A stretch of DNA of 64,000 nt from Myotis daubentonii (GCF_963259705.1 NC_081841.1:116879033-116943032); one strand, 5' to 3'; numbered from the stretch's first letter, positions 45,460 through 58,611 are shown. Translations and numbers: made by a program. The notes: generated by a model not told the origin, from the letters alone.

Positions 45460-46419
45460 CAACATACAGCCGCCAGTCCTCCGGGTCCCCTCTCCTGACT
45501 GGGTTCCTTGGCCTGTTCCTCAGTCTAGGACATTAAGCTCCTCCTCCTCAGGGGAATTTAAATAGTCCTAGAGGCATACTGGTCTAGGGCAGTGGTCGGC
45601 AAACTGCGGCTCGCGAGCCACATGCGGCTCTTTGGTCCCTTGAATGTGGCTCTTCCACAAAATACCACGTGCGGGCGCGCATGTACAGTGCGATTGAAAC
45701 TTCATGGCCCATGCGCAGAAGTCGGTATTTTGTGGAAGAGCCACACTCAAGGGGCCAAAGAGCCGCATGTGGCTCGCGAGCAGCAGTTTGCGACCACTGG
45801 TGGAACTGCCTTTCTTCGGTAGCTTCTGGAAATGCTTTCCTACCAGTAATTGCCTCCACAAGGCCAGCAGCACATCATTAGGCTGCTGACCTATCTTCTC
45901 TTTCCTAACCCCTGTAGCCAGCAGCTCCACCCACATTTGCGTGTGGGAGATTTTCACAGGTTCTGTCCCCACCACTTTTCTGGATCCCGAGCCCGTGGTC
46001 TTAGGCACTGCCTTATGTACCGTAGGCTTTTGCACAGTGATGGGTTTCGCTATTCCCTTTTATCATCACTTGGCTTTCACATCCCCCAAGCTGGCCATGG
46101 CTGTAATTATCTCATGTATACAGTGGTTTACGAAAAGGGTCAAAATAGCTGCCAGCCACCCAAAAGCTGCTGGAAGGGCTGCAGCGAGAATCAAGTCTTT
46201 CCTATGCATCAAAAAATGCTCATCATCAGGACCACAAGTATTCAAGTTAAACATGGCTTGTTTCGTGCCCATTTCCTGTATCACTTGCACTAAATCTACA
46301 TTCATAGTCCATTTACTCATGGTTTCTGGCAATTCTCCGGCATCCTGCCAAATGCTTCGAGATGCCACCATTAACCAATCCATCAGGGAGTGATCTCCCT
46401 GTCTGACTCCCAAACAGTG
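45460..46419 (-). pseudogene. Old ERV gag remnant, duplicate copy
   Basis: Copy of 40501-41460 with identical open pieces and the same MITE. Confidence 0.6.
45590..45799. mobile_element. Palindromic hAT-like MITE, duplicate copy
   Basis: Copy of 40631-40840 created by the tandem duplication. Confidence 0.8.
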
Positions 46420-46708
46420 ACTGATCTGCAGTCACTGCCGCAAAGAGGGATGGGTCATTATTGAGGCTAACTTCTCCATCTTGGCTGGAGATAGCTCTCT
46501 CAGTGTTGCAGTTTCAAGGCATTAGGAGCAACCAGTCTACCTGCCTGACAACCTTCTACTGGTCTTTGGGGATTGTGCCCATCAAGGGCAACAAAGCCTT
46601 CTCTAATGCCTTAACTTACTCCCAATCTTCCAAGGCATCAGGACCACTGCTACCAGATACCATAAACCAGTCAGAGGCCACATGTCCTCCAATGGGATAG
46701 ATGGGGTA

Positions 46709-47024
46709 CTTACCCCAGAATCCTGCCCACTACTACACCAAGTTCCTCAGCCAGGGACTTGACCCTTCTGGGGGCAGGAAATTGGAAGAACACTCAGGTG
46801 CAAGCAGACAAGTGGAACATGCTTTATTACAACAAAACAGCCAACAACTGGCTGGTCAGTGGCAACTTAGGTACAAGCTCAAACAAAAGAGGCTTTTTTC
46901 CAAATAGTAACATCAGTATTTGGGTTATAGAAAGGCACGCCTATGCAGTGTATACAGTAAGATTGCTGTGTCCTTGCTCAGATTGGTCTTGAACATCCAG
47001 CGTACTTTGGACAGGGCCCCCACA
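46709..47024 (-). mobile_element. 5' LTR of old ERV, duplicate copy
   Basis: Copy of 41750-42065, followed at 47025-47407 by the duplicated L1 ORF1 piece. Confidence 0.7.
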
Positions 47025-47407
47025 CCAGGTTATGTCAGTTTTCAGTTTTCAATCATTATTTATTCAAATAGGTTTTCAATCCCTTTCTCTTTCTTTTCTC
47101 CTTCTGGTTCCCCTGTGATGCAAATGTTGTTATTCTTTATCTTGTCCTAGACATCCCCTAAACTACTCTCATTTTGTAAAATTCTTTTTTCTGTTCTGAT
47201 TGGGAGTTTTCTGTTACCTTTTATTCTGAATCGCCGATTCAATCCTCTGCTTCATACAACCTACTGCTTATTCCTTCTGGTGTATTCTTAATACGCTTAC
47301 TATCTCTTTTTTTTAAGTTCCCAATGAGCTCATTCATTCTTTCTCTAAGTTCCTTGAGCATCCTTATAACCATTATTTTGGATTCTGTATCTGGTATATT
47401 CCATTTT

Positions 47408-48130
47408 TGCTGGGGTCCAACCCCAGCAGGTCCAGGGGTTCCCAAATGTGTAGACGGAGTCGGCGAAGAAGGAATGACACGGAGACAGTGTTCAGTTGAT
47501 CAGCAGCCTAGCCAGGATCTCTAGCCAAGTTCTGGTCTGGATCTCCAGAGAAGTTCTGCTTCAGATCTCCAGCCAGGTTCAGTCACCAGGTTCTAGTCAG
47601 GTTCTCTTGCCATGTTCTATAGTCAGGTTCAGTCCAGGATCTATTGCCATGTTCTCTCCAGCAAAGTTCTTCTGTCTCCAGGCTCCGTGTAGGTTCTGTC
47701 TTCTGAATTCTGTGTTCTGAGTTCTGTCTCACTTGGTCCTGTCTTCCAAGCCCTGTGTTCTCAGTTCTGTGTTCTAAATTCTGTCTATTGTTGTCTTGTT
47801 ACATCTGTATTTATACCAGTTGATTTTAATCCTGTCAATTTCTATTACAAAGGTTAGGGCGTTTCTTATCTCCATTCCAGGGAGAAAAGATTATGTAGTT
47901 TAAGCATGATTGTTCGTAGTTAAAGGGATTAATTACCCACCTGGCACTTAGTTGAGGGGTTTTATTCCCTCCCTAACTTCAGGGGAAAATCCCTACCTGG
48001 GGATTCAACCTTTCTCGGAGAGGTGACCTTGGTTAAAACACAGCGCCAAGAAGGTGAGCAAACATATTAAGAACCGTATGCCATATATGCCAGGTCCCTT
48101 GAAACAGCAAGGATGGACCGGCTCCCGGCA
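47408..48130 (-). mobile_element. Younger solo LTR 'C' inserted in L1
   Basis: 723 bp, TG...CA ends, with a 6 bp target-site duplication CATTTT (47402-47407 and 48131-48136); L1 sequence reads through when it is removed. It differs from A/B in the right part at about 12 of 305 positions, about 4%. Confidence 0.93.
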
Positions 48131-48592
48131 CATTTTATTTAGTTGTTTTTTTGGGGGAATTTCTCTTGTTCTTTAATTTGAGGCATTTTTGTCTCCTAAT
48201 TTTGGCTGCCTCTCTGTAGTTGTTTCTGTGTATTAGGTAAATCTTCTATGTCCCCAGCCTTGGTATAGTTTTTTATAGTAGGTATTTTATGGGGAGCCTG
48301 CTGTGGGGTTAAAACCCCAAGCTTCTCAGGAGTAAACCTTTGCAGCTAAGATATTCCTCCAGATTCTCAGCTGCTGCATGTGGGTGCAGGGCCAGCCCTT
48401 TTTGCATCTCCACCCTTCCTACCAATCAAAATGTGGCTTCTTTTATAAATCCTTGGTGATAAAAGTACAACTCAGCTCGTCTTCATTTGACTATTCAGGT
48501 TGATTAGTCTATATTTTAGTTATAATTCCAGATTGGTTCTGGGAGGAGATGAGTGTAACTTCAACATACTCTGCTGCCATCTTGGATTCTCC
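48131..48592 (-). mobile_element. 5' end of the L1 interrupted by LTR C
   Basis: Antisense continuation of the ORF1 N-terminal part and 5' UTR, ending with CTGCCATCTTGGATTCTC, the complement of an L1 start with a YY1-like box. Confidence 0.75.
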
Positions 48593-48654
48593 CAGAGAAT
48601 TTCATCCCCAGGCCTTGAGATCTAATCAAGTTTTCCTAGAAAGATATTAAAACG

Positions 48655-48875
48655 GCCCTGGCCAGTTTTTCTCAGTGGTTAGAGTGTCTACAGACTCAAG
48701 GGTAATGGTTCGATTCCAGTCAAGGGCACATACCTTGGTTACAGGCTTAATCTCTGACCCCAGGACTGGGCGCATGCAGGAGGCAACCAATCAATATGTC
48801 TCTCTCACATTGATGATTCTGTGTCTCTCTCTCTCCCCCTCCTTTCCACTCTCTATAAAAATCAATGGAAAAAAA
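48655..48875 (+). mobile_element. Ves SINE, diverged
   Basis: tRNA-like head (TTTCTCAGTGG A box, GGTTCGATTCC B box), 'catgcaggaggcaaccaatcaa' body, pyrimidine tract and AATCAATGGAAAAA tail. Confidence 0.85.
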
Positions 48876-49490
48876 TATCCTTGGGTGAGGATTAACAAAA
48901 AATAAAAAGAAAGACATTCAAACTTATTGTGGACTGTGGGGCAAAAATCTAATGGCCACCATAACAAGAAGGTATCTTCAGACCAAAAGATGAAGCAAGC
49001 AACTGCATAGAAAATAACAGAATTACAAGGTAATTTACTTACAGGAAGATTGGGCCAGAGTGGACAGATGACCCAGCAATTTTTCTTAAGTTATTATTCA
49101 CTACCAGACTCCTATTACAGTACTTCTTTTATAGTATAACTCAGGTATAATGATTGGCAAGACAAAGAGACAAAGAATGCAATAGTTGCAGGGGGCATCC
49201 CTCCTGGTGGTCTTATGATAAATGATTGTTTATAATTGATACTCTTACCTAATTGATACTCTTACCAGTTTGATATTTATCTCAGTTGTCAGGCCATTCT
49301 GGCTGTTGCTAACAAAAATATTTAAGGCTACATTTTAAGGAACACAGATCAACATCAACTAGAAGGTTTGCTAAGGACAGTGAAGTTGGTCGCAAAGATC
49401 ACAGCATGAAACTTAAAATGAAATCTGGACACAGAGAGAGAATTAGTTTTGTTCATATATACATGTATACACTTAAGAACCAGTAACTCG
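48876..49490. other. Unassigned DNA
   Basis: No coding sequence was seen. Some text could belong to an old LTR or L1, but I could not match it. Confidence 0.35.
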
Positions 49491-51157
49491 GAAGACAAGA
49501 TGGCGGTGATATAGGCAGACATGTCCCAGGTCGTGTCCAGGAGCAAATGGAGTAAGCAGCTGAAACTAGTAACACCCACCCCAAATTGGCGAAATTACTC
49601 AGCTGGTGAGACGGTTTGCAGCTGGGAAGGGCAGAACTCCCCTGGAAAGGTAAAAAAAAAAAAAAAACAGGGATCTGGGCAAAAAAGTTTGCCAGACCTC
49701 TGAGCCCAAAGGGTTAGAGGGAGACCGCGTGGCAGACAGCCGCGTACCTTGGGACAGGCACAGCCCCTGACTGGGGAAAGGAGATCCGAGGGATTCCTGG
49801 TGCCACGGGATTTGAGATCTGGGTTCTGTGATCACAGAGGACTGAGCCTAAAGGGGGAAGCCTGAAGAGCTGACCAGACCATGCAGTGCCAGTAAGAGAA
49901 GAGCTTACAGAAACTCAGCCTTCCCTGTTTCCGTGGCCAGCGTTTGTTTGTTTGTTTGTTTTCACTGAACCTTGTTCATAAGACATTTCGGATACAGACA
50001 CTCACCTGTGCTGAAGAGAGGGAGAAGGTGTGGATGAGTGGAATCTGGGGAGAGGCTGAGGAGAGAGGGGGTCTGGGAGAGGTGGCAGCGATTTGAGTGC
50101 TGAGACACCCCTGGGCCCAGGATTGGGGCAGCCATTCTCTCCGGAGGGTGGGACTCCTCCACCTAGCCCCCAGGCAAGGAGCACAGCCACACCCAGATTG
50201 CACCCTGAACGAGATGAAGGATTAAAATAATCTGATTAGTCCCTGGGAGTTAACACGGTCTGGCCTATAGAGGGATTTTCAATCCCAGCAACAACACAGA
50301 GCAGGGTAACAATTAAAGAACCAGCTCTGGACAGTTGATCTCCCAAAACCAGTTTTAAGTGCAATAGAGAAAATAAACCCTTGCTACTGGATAGAGAAGC
50401 CGTATAGCTTCAGAGGCCAACCCAAAAACACTGCCACCCAGAGGCTGAGCAACAAACAGACACTTAGCTAAATACAAATTAAGGCAGTTAGGGACACAAA
50501 TACGGCCTGCTTTAAAATCAGGACTGTGGTTTACAACACGGAGGAACAAGTGTATCGCAGGGAAATTCAACACTCTCCTGAATACCTGGCAGGACTAAGG
50601 TGAGCCAGACTGACGAGTAGAAGAACTGAAGGACCTTCACTACTGCAAATTTTTTTTTATTTTTTTACCTTTTAACTAAGAAACCAATTTTTTTTCTTCT
50701 TCTTTTTCCATCACCTGATTTTACCCTTTTAATTACTACATTTTTTTAAACCAGTATTATTACTGCTACCATTTTACCATTTTTTAAAGTGCCATTTTAT
50801 TTTCTCTTTATTTTATTTTGGGATTAGTGTTCTCCATTCTATTTTCATCGTTCCTTTAGCATCAATTTTTCCTACTTCAATTTCACCTCTATGCTAAAAC
50901 CCTCTCCCTCACTTTCCCCCCTTTGTTGTCCTGTTTCTCTTGCCCTATTCCTGCTTCAGATTTTCCCGATTCCTTCTGTTTACCTCCTGTCAAAATTTAA
51001 TCCTACTTATATATCCTATTTCCAATCCACTGCTCTAAATCCTTATACACATATCCCTTATCTTTCTTCACTATCCAATTTTTTTCTCTCTTCTTTTATC
51101 TTTCTATTGTTTTGTTGCTGTTTGCTTGATTGTTGAGTACATTGCTTTTTTTGTTTT

Positions 51158-51162
<5 letters not shown>

Positions 51163-51195
<33 letters not shown>

Positions 51196-51200
51196 TGTTA
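51163..51200. repeat. (TG)n microsatellite in L1 5' UTR
   Basis: TG dinucleotide tract with one TA interruption, in the pyrimidine-rich section of the 5' UTR. Confidence 0.9.
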
Positions 51201-51885
51201 GGACTGGTTGTGAGGTTGTTTTGCTTTTTCTTTTTATTTTTTTCTGCTGGTTTTTCCTCTCCCTCCCCCCTGGTTATTTTTATGCTTCTGTTTTCCCTTG
51301 CCTCTCTTGATATTATTGGTTGTTTCTAGTTTGCATTCACCTCCAGGGAGCTGTTGTTGGAATTTGTTGGGATTAGCGGCGGTTCTATCAGAGTTTTAAC
51401 CTCATATAAATAGTCTCTTCCCCTCTTCTACTTCATTCTCTCTTTTCGCTCATTTTTTTCCTCTTCCCCCCCTCCTTTTTCCCAATTTCATTTTTGCACT
51501 CCTTTTCCCCCCCCTACTTTTCTTTTCTTTTCTTTTTTCTCTTCCTTATCCCCTAATTCTCTTAATTCGGGTGGTCACCTTTATTTGGGGTTATTAATAT
51601 TGTGAATATATTTGTGTTCAGTGCCTGGTACGTGGTGCCTTGTTGTGTAGTATTTTGTGCCATTAAATCAATGCAGCAGATCCAAGCAACAGCAGCCTCC
51701 TGAGCACCACACCCTATGTCTGAGGAACAGCTGTATGTGAAGCCTCCCCCCACCAGCCAGAAGAGCCACCACAGCTGTGAACAGCACCCACCAGAGGAGC
51801 TGCTGCCAACTGCCCGAGGAGCAACCACAGCCCAAGGAGCCACTGCCACCCAGGGAGCAGCCACAGAACGACTCAACACCTAGAT

Positions 51886-52836
51886 ATGTCAGTGAGATCA
51901 AACATAGGTAGACAAAGAAACCCCCAAAGGAAAAAAAAGGAGGACTTGCCAGAAAAGCAGCTAAGTGATACAGAGGCATGCAACACGACAGAAAAAGAAT
52001 TCAGAATAAGGGTCCTAGAGTGCATAAACCGGATGGAGGAAAAAATCAACAACTTATGCAAGAAGCAAGAAGAAACAGTTGAAAAAATCAATAACTTATG
52101 CAAGAAGTAAGAAGAAACAGATGAAAAAAATCAATAACTTATGTAAGAACCAAGAAGAAATGAAGAGCGATATAGCTGCAATAAAAAACACCATTGATAG
52201 TATCAACAGTAGACTAGGAGAAGCGGAGGACCGAATTAGTGAATTAGAAGACAAGGAAGCAGAACACACCCAAACTGTACTGCAATTGGAGAAAAAAGTT
52301 AAAAGAAAGGAGGAGAACCTAAGGGAGCTTTGGAACAACATGAAACGAAACAACATACGAATAATAGGGGTGCCAGAACAACAGAAAAATGAACAAGAAT
52401 TAGAAAACCTATTCAAAAAAATAATATCAGAAAAATTCCTGGGGGTTGGGGGGGAGTCACACAAGCCCAGAGAGTCCCAAACAAGGTGAACCCGAAAAGA
52501 CCCACACCAAGACAAATCATAATTACCATGGCAAATGTTCAGGACAAAGAGAGAATCTTAAAGGCTGCAAGAGAGAGACAGAAAGTTACATACAAGGGAT
52601 CTCCCATTAGATTATCAAATAATTTCTCAACAGAAACACATCAGGCCAGAAAAGAATGGATGGAAATTTACAAATTGATGCAAAACAAAGGACTGAATCC
52701 AAGAATATTCTATCCAGCAAGGCTATCATTCAAACTTGAAGGGGAAATAAGAAGCTTCACAGACAAAAAAAGGCTAAGGGAGTTTATCACCACCAAGCCA
52801 GCAATGCAAGGAATGCTAAAGGGACTGGTGTAAAAA
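51886..52836 (+). pseudogene. L1 ORF1 with two frame changes
   Basis: The frame starting at 51886 (MSVRSNIGRQ) stops at 52110. Sense continues in another frame (52079-52489; coiled coil then NNIRIIGVPEQQKNEQELEN of the RRM) and returns to the first frame at 52486-52833 (C-terminal domain ending ITTKPAMQGMLKGLV). A run with two copies of an NNLCKK-type segment around 52040-52145 marks the site of the first shift, consistent with slippage in a short repeat. Confidence 0.85.
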
Positions 52837-52882
52837 GAAGAACCAAAAAGCCCAGAAAGAAAACAGCCACACAAAAAAAGAA

Positions 52883-55800
52883 ATGGCTACAAACAAGTAC
52901 CTTTCAATAATAACTTTAAACATAAATGGACTAAATGCTCCAACCAAAAGACATCAAATGGATGAATGGATAAAAAAACATGACCCATACATTTGCTGTC
53001 TATAAGAGACCCACCTCATTAGAAGGGACTCACACAGACTGAAAGTGAAGGGATGGAAAAATATCTTTCAGGCAAATGGAAATGAAAAGAAAGCTGGGGT
53101 AGCAATACTTATACCAGACAAAATAGACCTCAAAGTGAAGGCCATAACAAGAGATAAGGAAGGCCACTTCATAATACTAAAGGGATCAATACAACAAGAA
53201 GATATAACCCTGATAAACATATATGCACCCAATGCAGGAGCACCCAAATACATAAAAAAATGCCTGGAAGATATCAAAGGAGAGATCAACAACAATACAA
53301 TCATAGTAGGGGACTTTAATACACCACTGACATCACTGGATAAATCCTCTAAGCAAGCAATCAGCAAAGAAACAGCAATCCTAAATGACTCACAAGATCA
53401 GATGGACTTATTTGACATCTTCAGAACACTTCACCCCAAAGCCATGGAATATACATTCTACTCAAGGGCTCATGGGACAGATTCAAAAATAGACCACATT
53501 TTGGGTCACAAACAAAGTCTCCTCAAATTCAAGAAGACTGAAATCATACCAAGCATCTTCTCAGACCACAATGGCATAATATTAGAAATAAACTACAATA
53601 AAAACAGCCCCAAATACTCAAACACTTGGAAGCTGAATAGCATGTTATTAAATATTGATTGGGTTACCAATGAGATCAAAGAAGAAATTAAAAAACATCC
53701 TGGAAACTAATGACAATGAAAACACAACAATCCAAAACCTATGGGACGCAATGAAAGCAGTCCTGAGAGGGAAGTTTATAGCTCTACAGGCCTATCTCAA
53801 AAGCCAAGAAAAAATAGTAGTAAATCATCTAACTCTACAACTCAAAGAATTAGAAAGAGAGCAAGAAGAAAACCCCAGAGTGAGCAGAAGGAAGGAGATA
53901 ATAAAGATTAGAGCAGAAATAAATGACATAGAGACAAAAAAAAAAAAAAAACAATACAGAAAATCAATGAAACCAAGAGCTGGTTCTTTGAAAGGATAAA
54001 CAAGATTGACAAATCTCTAGCCAGGCTCACCAAGAATCAAAGAGAGAGGACACAAATAAATGAAATCAGAAATGATAGAGGCGAAATAACAACAGACCCC
54101 ACAGAAATACCAAGGATTGTTAAAAAATATTATGGACAGCTCTACTCCAACAAACTAGACAACATGGAGGAAATGGAAAAATTCCTAGAAAAATACAACA
54201 TTCCAAAACTCAATAAGGAAGAATCTAAAAATCTCAATAGGCCAATAACTATGGAAGAAATTGAAGCAGTCATCAAAAAGCTTCCAGCAAACAAAAGCCC
54301 AGGACCAGATGGCTTCACAGGGTAGTTTTACCAAACATTCAAGGAAGAACTAAAACCTATCCTCCTCAGACTACTACAAAAAATTCAAGAGGAAGGAACA
54401 CTTCCAAGCCTATTGTATGATGCCAGCATCACCCTAATACAAAAACCAGGTAAAGACAACACAATGAAAGAGAATTACAGGCCAATATCCCTCATGAACA
54501 TAGATGCCAAAATCCTCAACAAAATCTTAGCAAATCGGATCCAGCAGTACATCAGAAAGATCATACACCATGGCCAAGTAGGATTTATCCCAGGGATGCA
54601 AGGATGGTACAATATCTGCAAATCAATAAACGTGCTACATCACATAAACAAATTGAAAGAAAAAAACCGATGCAGAAAAAGCATTTGACAAAATCCAACA
54701 CCTATTTTTGATAAAAACTCTCAGCAAGGTGGGAGTAGAAGGATCATACCTCAACATAATAAAAGCTATATATGACAGGCCCACAGACAACATCATACTC
54801 AATGGACAAAAACTAACACCATTTCCCCTAAGAACAGGAACAAGACGGGGATGCCCACTCTCACCACTTCTGTTCAACATAGTACTGGAAGTGTTAGCCA
54901 TTACAATTAGGCAAGAAGAAGAAATAAAAGGCATCCAAATTGGAAAAGAGGAAGTAAAACTGTCCTTATTTGCAGATGACATGATATTATACATACAAAA
55001 CCCTAGAGACTCCACCAAAAAGCTACTAGACTTAATACATGAATTTGGCAATGTAGCAGGATACAAAATCAACCCCAAGAAATCTGAGGCATTTCTATAC
55101 ACCAATAGTGAACTTTCAGAAAGAGAGATTATTAAAACAATCCCATTTACCATCGCACCAAAAAAATTAAGCTACCTAGGAATAAACTTAACTAAAGAGG
55201 TAAAAGACCTCTACTCAGAAAACTACAGGACATTGAAAAAAGAGATAGAGGAAGACATAAACAGATGGAAAAACATACCATGTTCATGGATTGGTAGAAT
55301 CAACATCATTAAAATGTCCATACTACCCAAAGCAATCTATAAATTCAACGCACTTCCCATTAAAATACCAATGGCATACTTCACAGATCTAGAACAAACT
55401 CTCCAAAAATTCTTCTGGAATAAAAAAAGACCCCGAATAGCTGCAGCAATCCAGAGAAAGAACAAAGTAGGTGGGATCTCAATACCAGATATCAAGCTGT
55501 ATTACAAAGCCACTGTTCTCAAAACTGCCTGGTACTGGCAAAAGAACAGAGATATAGATCAATGGAATAGAATAGAGAGCCCAGAATTCGGCCTGAACCA
55601 ATATGCTCAATTAATATTTGACAAAGGAGGCAAGAACATACAATGGAGCCAAGATAGTCTCTTCAATAAATGGTGTTGGGAAAATTGGACAGATATATGC
55701 AAGAAAATGGAACTAGACCAGCAACTTACACCATACACAAAAATATACTCAAAATGGATAAAGGACTTAAATGTATGACAGGAAACCATAAAAATTCTAG

Positions 55801-56690
55801 AAGAATCCAAAGGCAACAAAATCTCAGACATATGCCGAAGCAATTTCTTCACTGATACAGGTCCTAGGGCACTTGAAACTAAGAGAAAATGAACAAATGG
55901 GACTACATCAAAATAAAAAGCTTCTGCACAGCAAAAGAAAACATCAACAAAACGACAAGAAAAACCACTGCGTGGGAAAACATATTTGCCAATGTCATAT
56001 CTGATAAGGGCCTAATCTCCAAAATTTATAGGGAACTCATACAACTTAACAAAAGGAAGATAAACAATCCAATCAAAAAATGGGTAAAGGACCTAGATAG
56101 ACACCTTTCAAAAGAGGACATTCAGAAAGCCAACAGACATATGAAAACATGCTCAAAGTCACTAATCATCCGAGAGATGCAAATCAAAACAACAATGAGG
56201 TACCATCTCACACCTGTCAGACTGGCTATCATCAACAAATCAACAAACGACAAGTGCTGGAGAGGATGTGGAGAAAAAGGAACACTTGTGCACTGCTGGT
56301 GGGAATGCAGACTGGTGCAGCCACTATGACAGACAGTATGGAGTTTCCTCAAAAAACTGAAAATGGAACTCCCATTTGACCCTGTGATCCCACTTCTAGG
56401 AATATATCCCAAGAAACCAGAAACACCAATCAGAAAGGATATATGCACCCCTATGTTCATAGCATCACAATTCACCATAGCTAAGATCTGGAAACAGCCT
56501 AAGTGCCCATCAGTAGATGAATGGATTAGAAAACTATGGTACATCTACACGATGGAATACTATGCTGCTGTAAAAAAGAAGGAACTCTTACCATTTGCAA
56601 TGGCATGGATGGAACTGGAGAGCATTATGCTAAGTGAAATAAGCCAGTCAATGAAGAAAAAATACCACATGATCTCACTCACTCATGGAT
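52883..56690 (+). pseudogene. L1 ORF2 (endonuclease-reverse transcriptase), inactivated
   Basis: It begins ATGGCTACAAACAAG. The endonuclease domain is largely readable (53045-53710; GDFNTPL, DHILGHKQ and SDHNGI motifs) after an in-frame TAA near 53003. A frameshift follows at about 53690, a stop at about 54324, and a further break near 54660. The RT core is open at 54708-55778 with the active-site box LFADDM. The C-terminal Cys region is around 56260-56310 ([18 protein letters not shown]). It cannot encode a full protein. Confidence 0.88.
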
Positions 56691-56991
56691 AATAGAGACC
56701 ATTATAAACTTTTGAACAATAATAGATACAGAGGCAGAGCTGCCTCAAACAGATTGTCAAACTGCAGCGGAAGGCCGGGCAGGGTTGGGGGGCAGGAGGG
56801 AGGGGGGTAAGAGATCAACTGAAGGACTTGTATGCATGCATATAAGCATAACCAATGGACATAAGACACTGGGGGGTAGAGGTGGCCAGGGGATTGTCAA
56901 GGGCGGGGGAAAAAAAGGACACATATGTAATACCCTTTGTAATACTTTAAGCAATAAAAAACAAACAAACAAACAAACAAAAAAAACAAAA

Positions 56992-57440
56992 GGGCCTTGA
57001 CACCAGATTTACTATATCTTACAGATTCATTGCAATCAATGTCAAATCCCAATGATGCTTTTTTGCAAAAATAGAAAAACCCATCCTAAAATTGATAGGG
57101 CATGTCAAGGAATCCCAAATAGCCAAAACAGTCTTGGAAAAGCAGAACAAAGCTGACAGTCTCACATTTCCTAATTTCAAAACTTACTGCAAAGCTCTAG
57201 TAATCAAAACAATGTAACACTAGCAAAAAGGTAGATGAAACAATGGAATAGGTGCTGGGACAACAGGTTATCTACAAACATAAGAATGAAGTAGGACCCT
57301 AACATATACAAAAACTAACTCAAAATGGGCCCCAAACCTAAACTATAAAACTCAGAATAAACATAGGGGGAAGGTCCATAATATTGGATATCGCAATGAT
57401 TTCTTGGATATGGTAAACTTTATGTTATGTGTATTTCACC
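56992..57440 (+). mobile_element. Old L1 fragment (ORF2 text)
   Basis: The sense strand resembles L1 ORF2 3' half text ('cagattcattgcaatcaatg', 'aaagctctagtaatcaaaac', 'ggtgctgggacaac'), much more diverged than the neighbouring L1. A second small old L1 piece is at about 57930-58060. Confidence 0.6.
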
Positions 57441-58611
57441 ACAAATTTTTTTTAAATAAAAATTTACATTCTTGGCATCTTCAAATGTTTCACAGATATT
57501 TGCAAAGTTTATCTGTGTTTCTTCTCCTACTGAGCCAATAGTCCTAATCTTCTCAAGGTTCCTGCTAAGGAATGCTATAAGAGCCTCCTAATCTCTGGCA
57601 TACCCCTGCTTTTCTTGAGCCAGGCTGAATCTAAGAATATGGGACTTGTTGAAAATGTGTCTTGTTGAATGAAAAGACACGGAGTTTCCAATTTTGTTTC
57701 CATAGTGTCTCTGAAAAACTCAGCTCATTTCGTAATGAATGAGGTAATGTTGAAAGCATACTCTTTAAAAATCAGAAACAAGACAGATGACTGCTAGCTC
57801 TGCTTCTATCCAACATTGTTGAGGCCCTCACCCTAACAAAAAAGCAATGCAAAGAAAACCATTATAAAAGAATGACAAATTGTCATTATTCACAGCTGTT
57901 ATGGTGGTCTTCAATGGCCCCCAAAATAAGAGACACTATTAAAATTTAGGAGAAAATTTTGCAACATTGCTAGATATAAAATCAACATGCAAAACTCAGT
58001 TCCTGCATACCAACAATATGTAGAAAATGTAATATATTTAACATAGCAATTAAGGAAAAGCTATCTAGCACCTAGCACTGATGTTGATCTTCAACCTCTG
58101 TGTTAGGGGTTGTTTTCGCTTGGATGCAGAAAGGTCAAATATCTACCTTAATGTCATTTCTTGTATCCCTAAATCTGTGCATAATCATATGACTGTAAGT
58201 TACCATTAGTAACACAAACAAAGCAGGTCATTCGATTTTATTGCTAATATCTAAATATTTGCTTTATGAATATAGTACACATTTTATATGTAACTTGGAG
58301 GGAAAATCTTAGGTTCTTTTTATGTTGAAGTGTTGATTGTAGTATAACTGCATATTATTTTAAAAATAAAATTTTGCAATGATTAATGAAAAAAACAAAA
58401 CAAAACAACAAAATAAAACAAAAAAAAACCAACCAGTAACTCCTTTTACTTTCCATCTACCACCAGTCCTTTTTAAACAGAAATGTCTGTGACCCATGCC
58501 TGTCCCTCCACTGTGTGCTGGGAATGTTGGGTGGGTAGTTTCTTCAGTATCATGGGTCTATAGATGAGGAAGAATTGTGCTTAAAAGCTGTATTTAAATA
58601 GTTATTGCCTA
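57441..58611. other. Mostly unique DNA
   Basis: No gene was seen. It includes a small old L1 piece (57930-58060) and an A-rich run at 58388-58430. Confidence 0.4.

Larger units (their letters stand above)
42833..47791. repeat. Tandem duplication, unit 2 (4,959 bp)
   Basis: Second copy of unit 1, same orientation. It contains old ERV pol/gag/5' LTR, both MITEs and the L1 piece, framed by LTR B and LTR C. It lacks integrase and env, which lie only left of LTR A. Confidence 0.93.
49491..56991 (+). mobile_element. Full-length sense L1, coding regions broken
   Basis: It starts GAAGACAAGATGGCGGTGAT (YY1-like AAGATGGCGG) and has a 2.4 kb 5' UTR with a pyrimidine-rich middle and a (TG)n at 51163-51200. 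ORF1 spans 51886-52836 and ORF2 about 52883-56690. A 3' UTR follows with AATAAA (56953) and an A-rich tail to about 56991. The gene order and length match an intact L1, but both frames carry stops and frameshifts. No convincing target-site duplication was found. Confidence 0.9.

Noticed and set aside
37401..48130. One provirus with two extra LTRs, or a plain assembly repeat
   Set aside because: The internal region belongs to a different, older ERV with its own LTRs. The flank exchange at LTR B and the A/C mosaic fit recombination; an assembly error would have to switch inside a 34 bp match.
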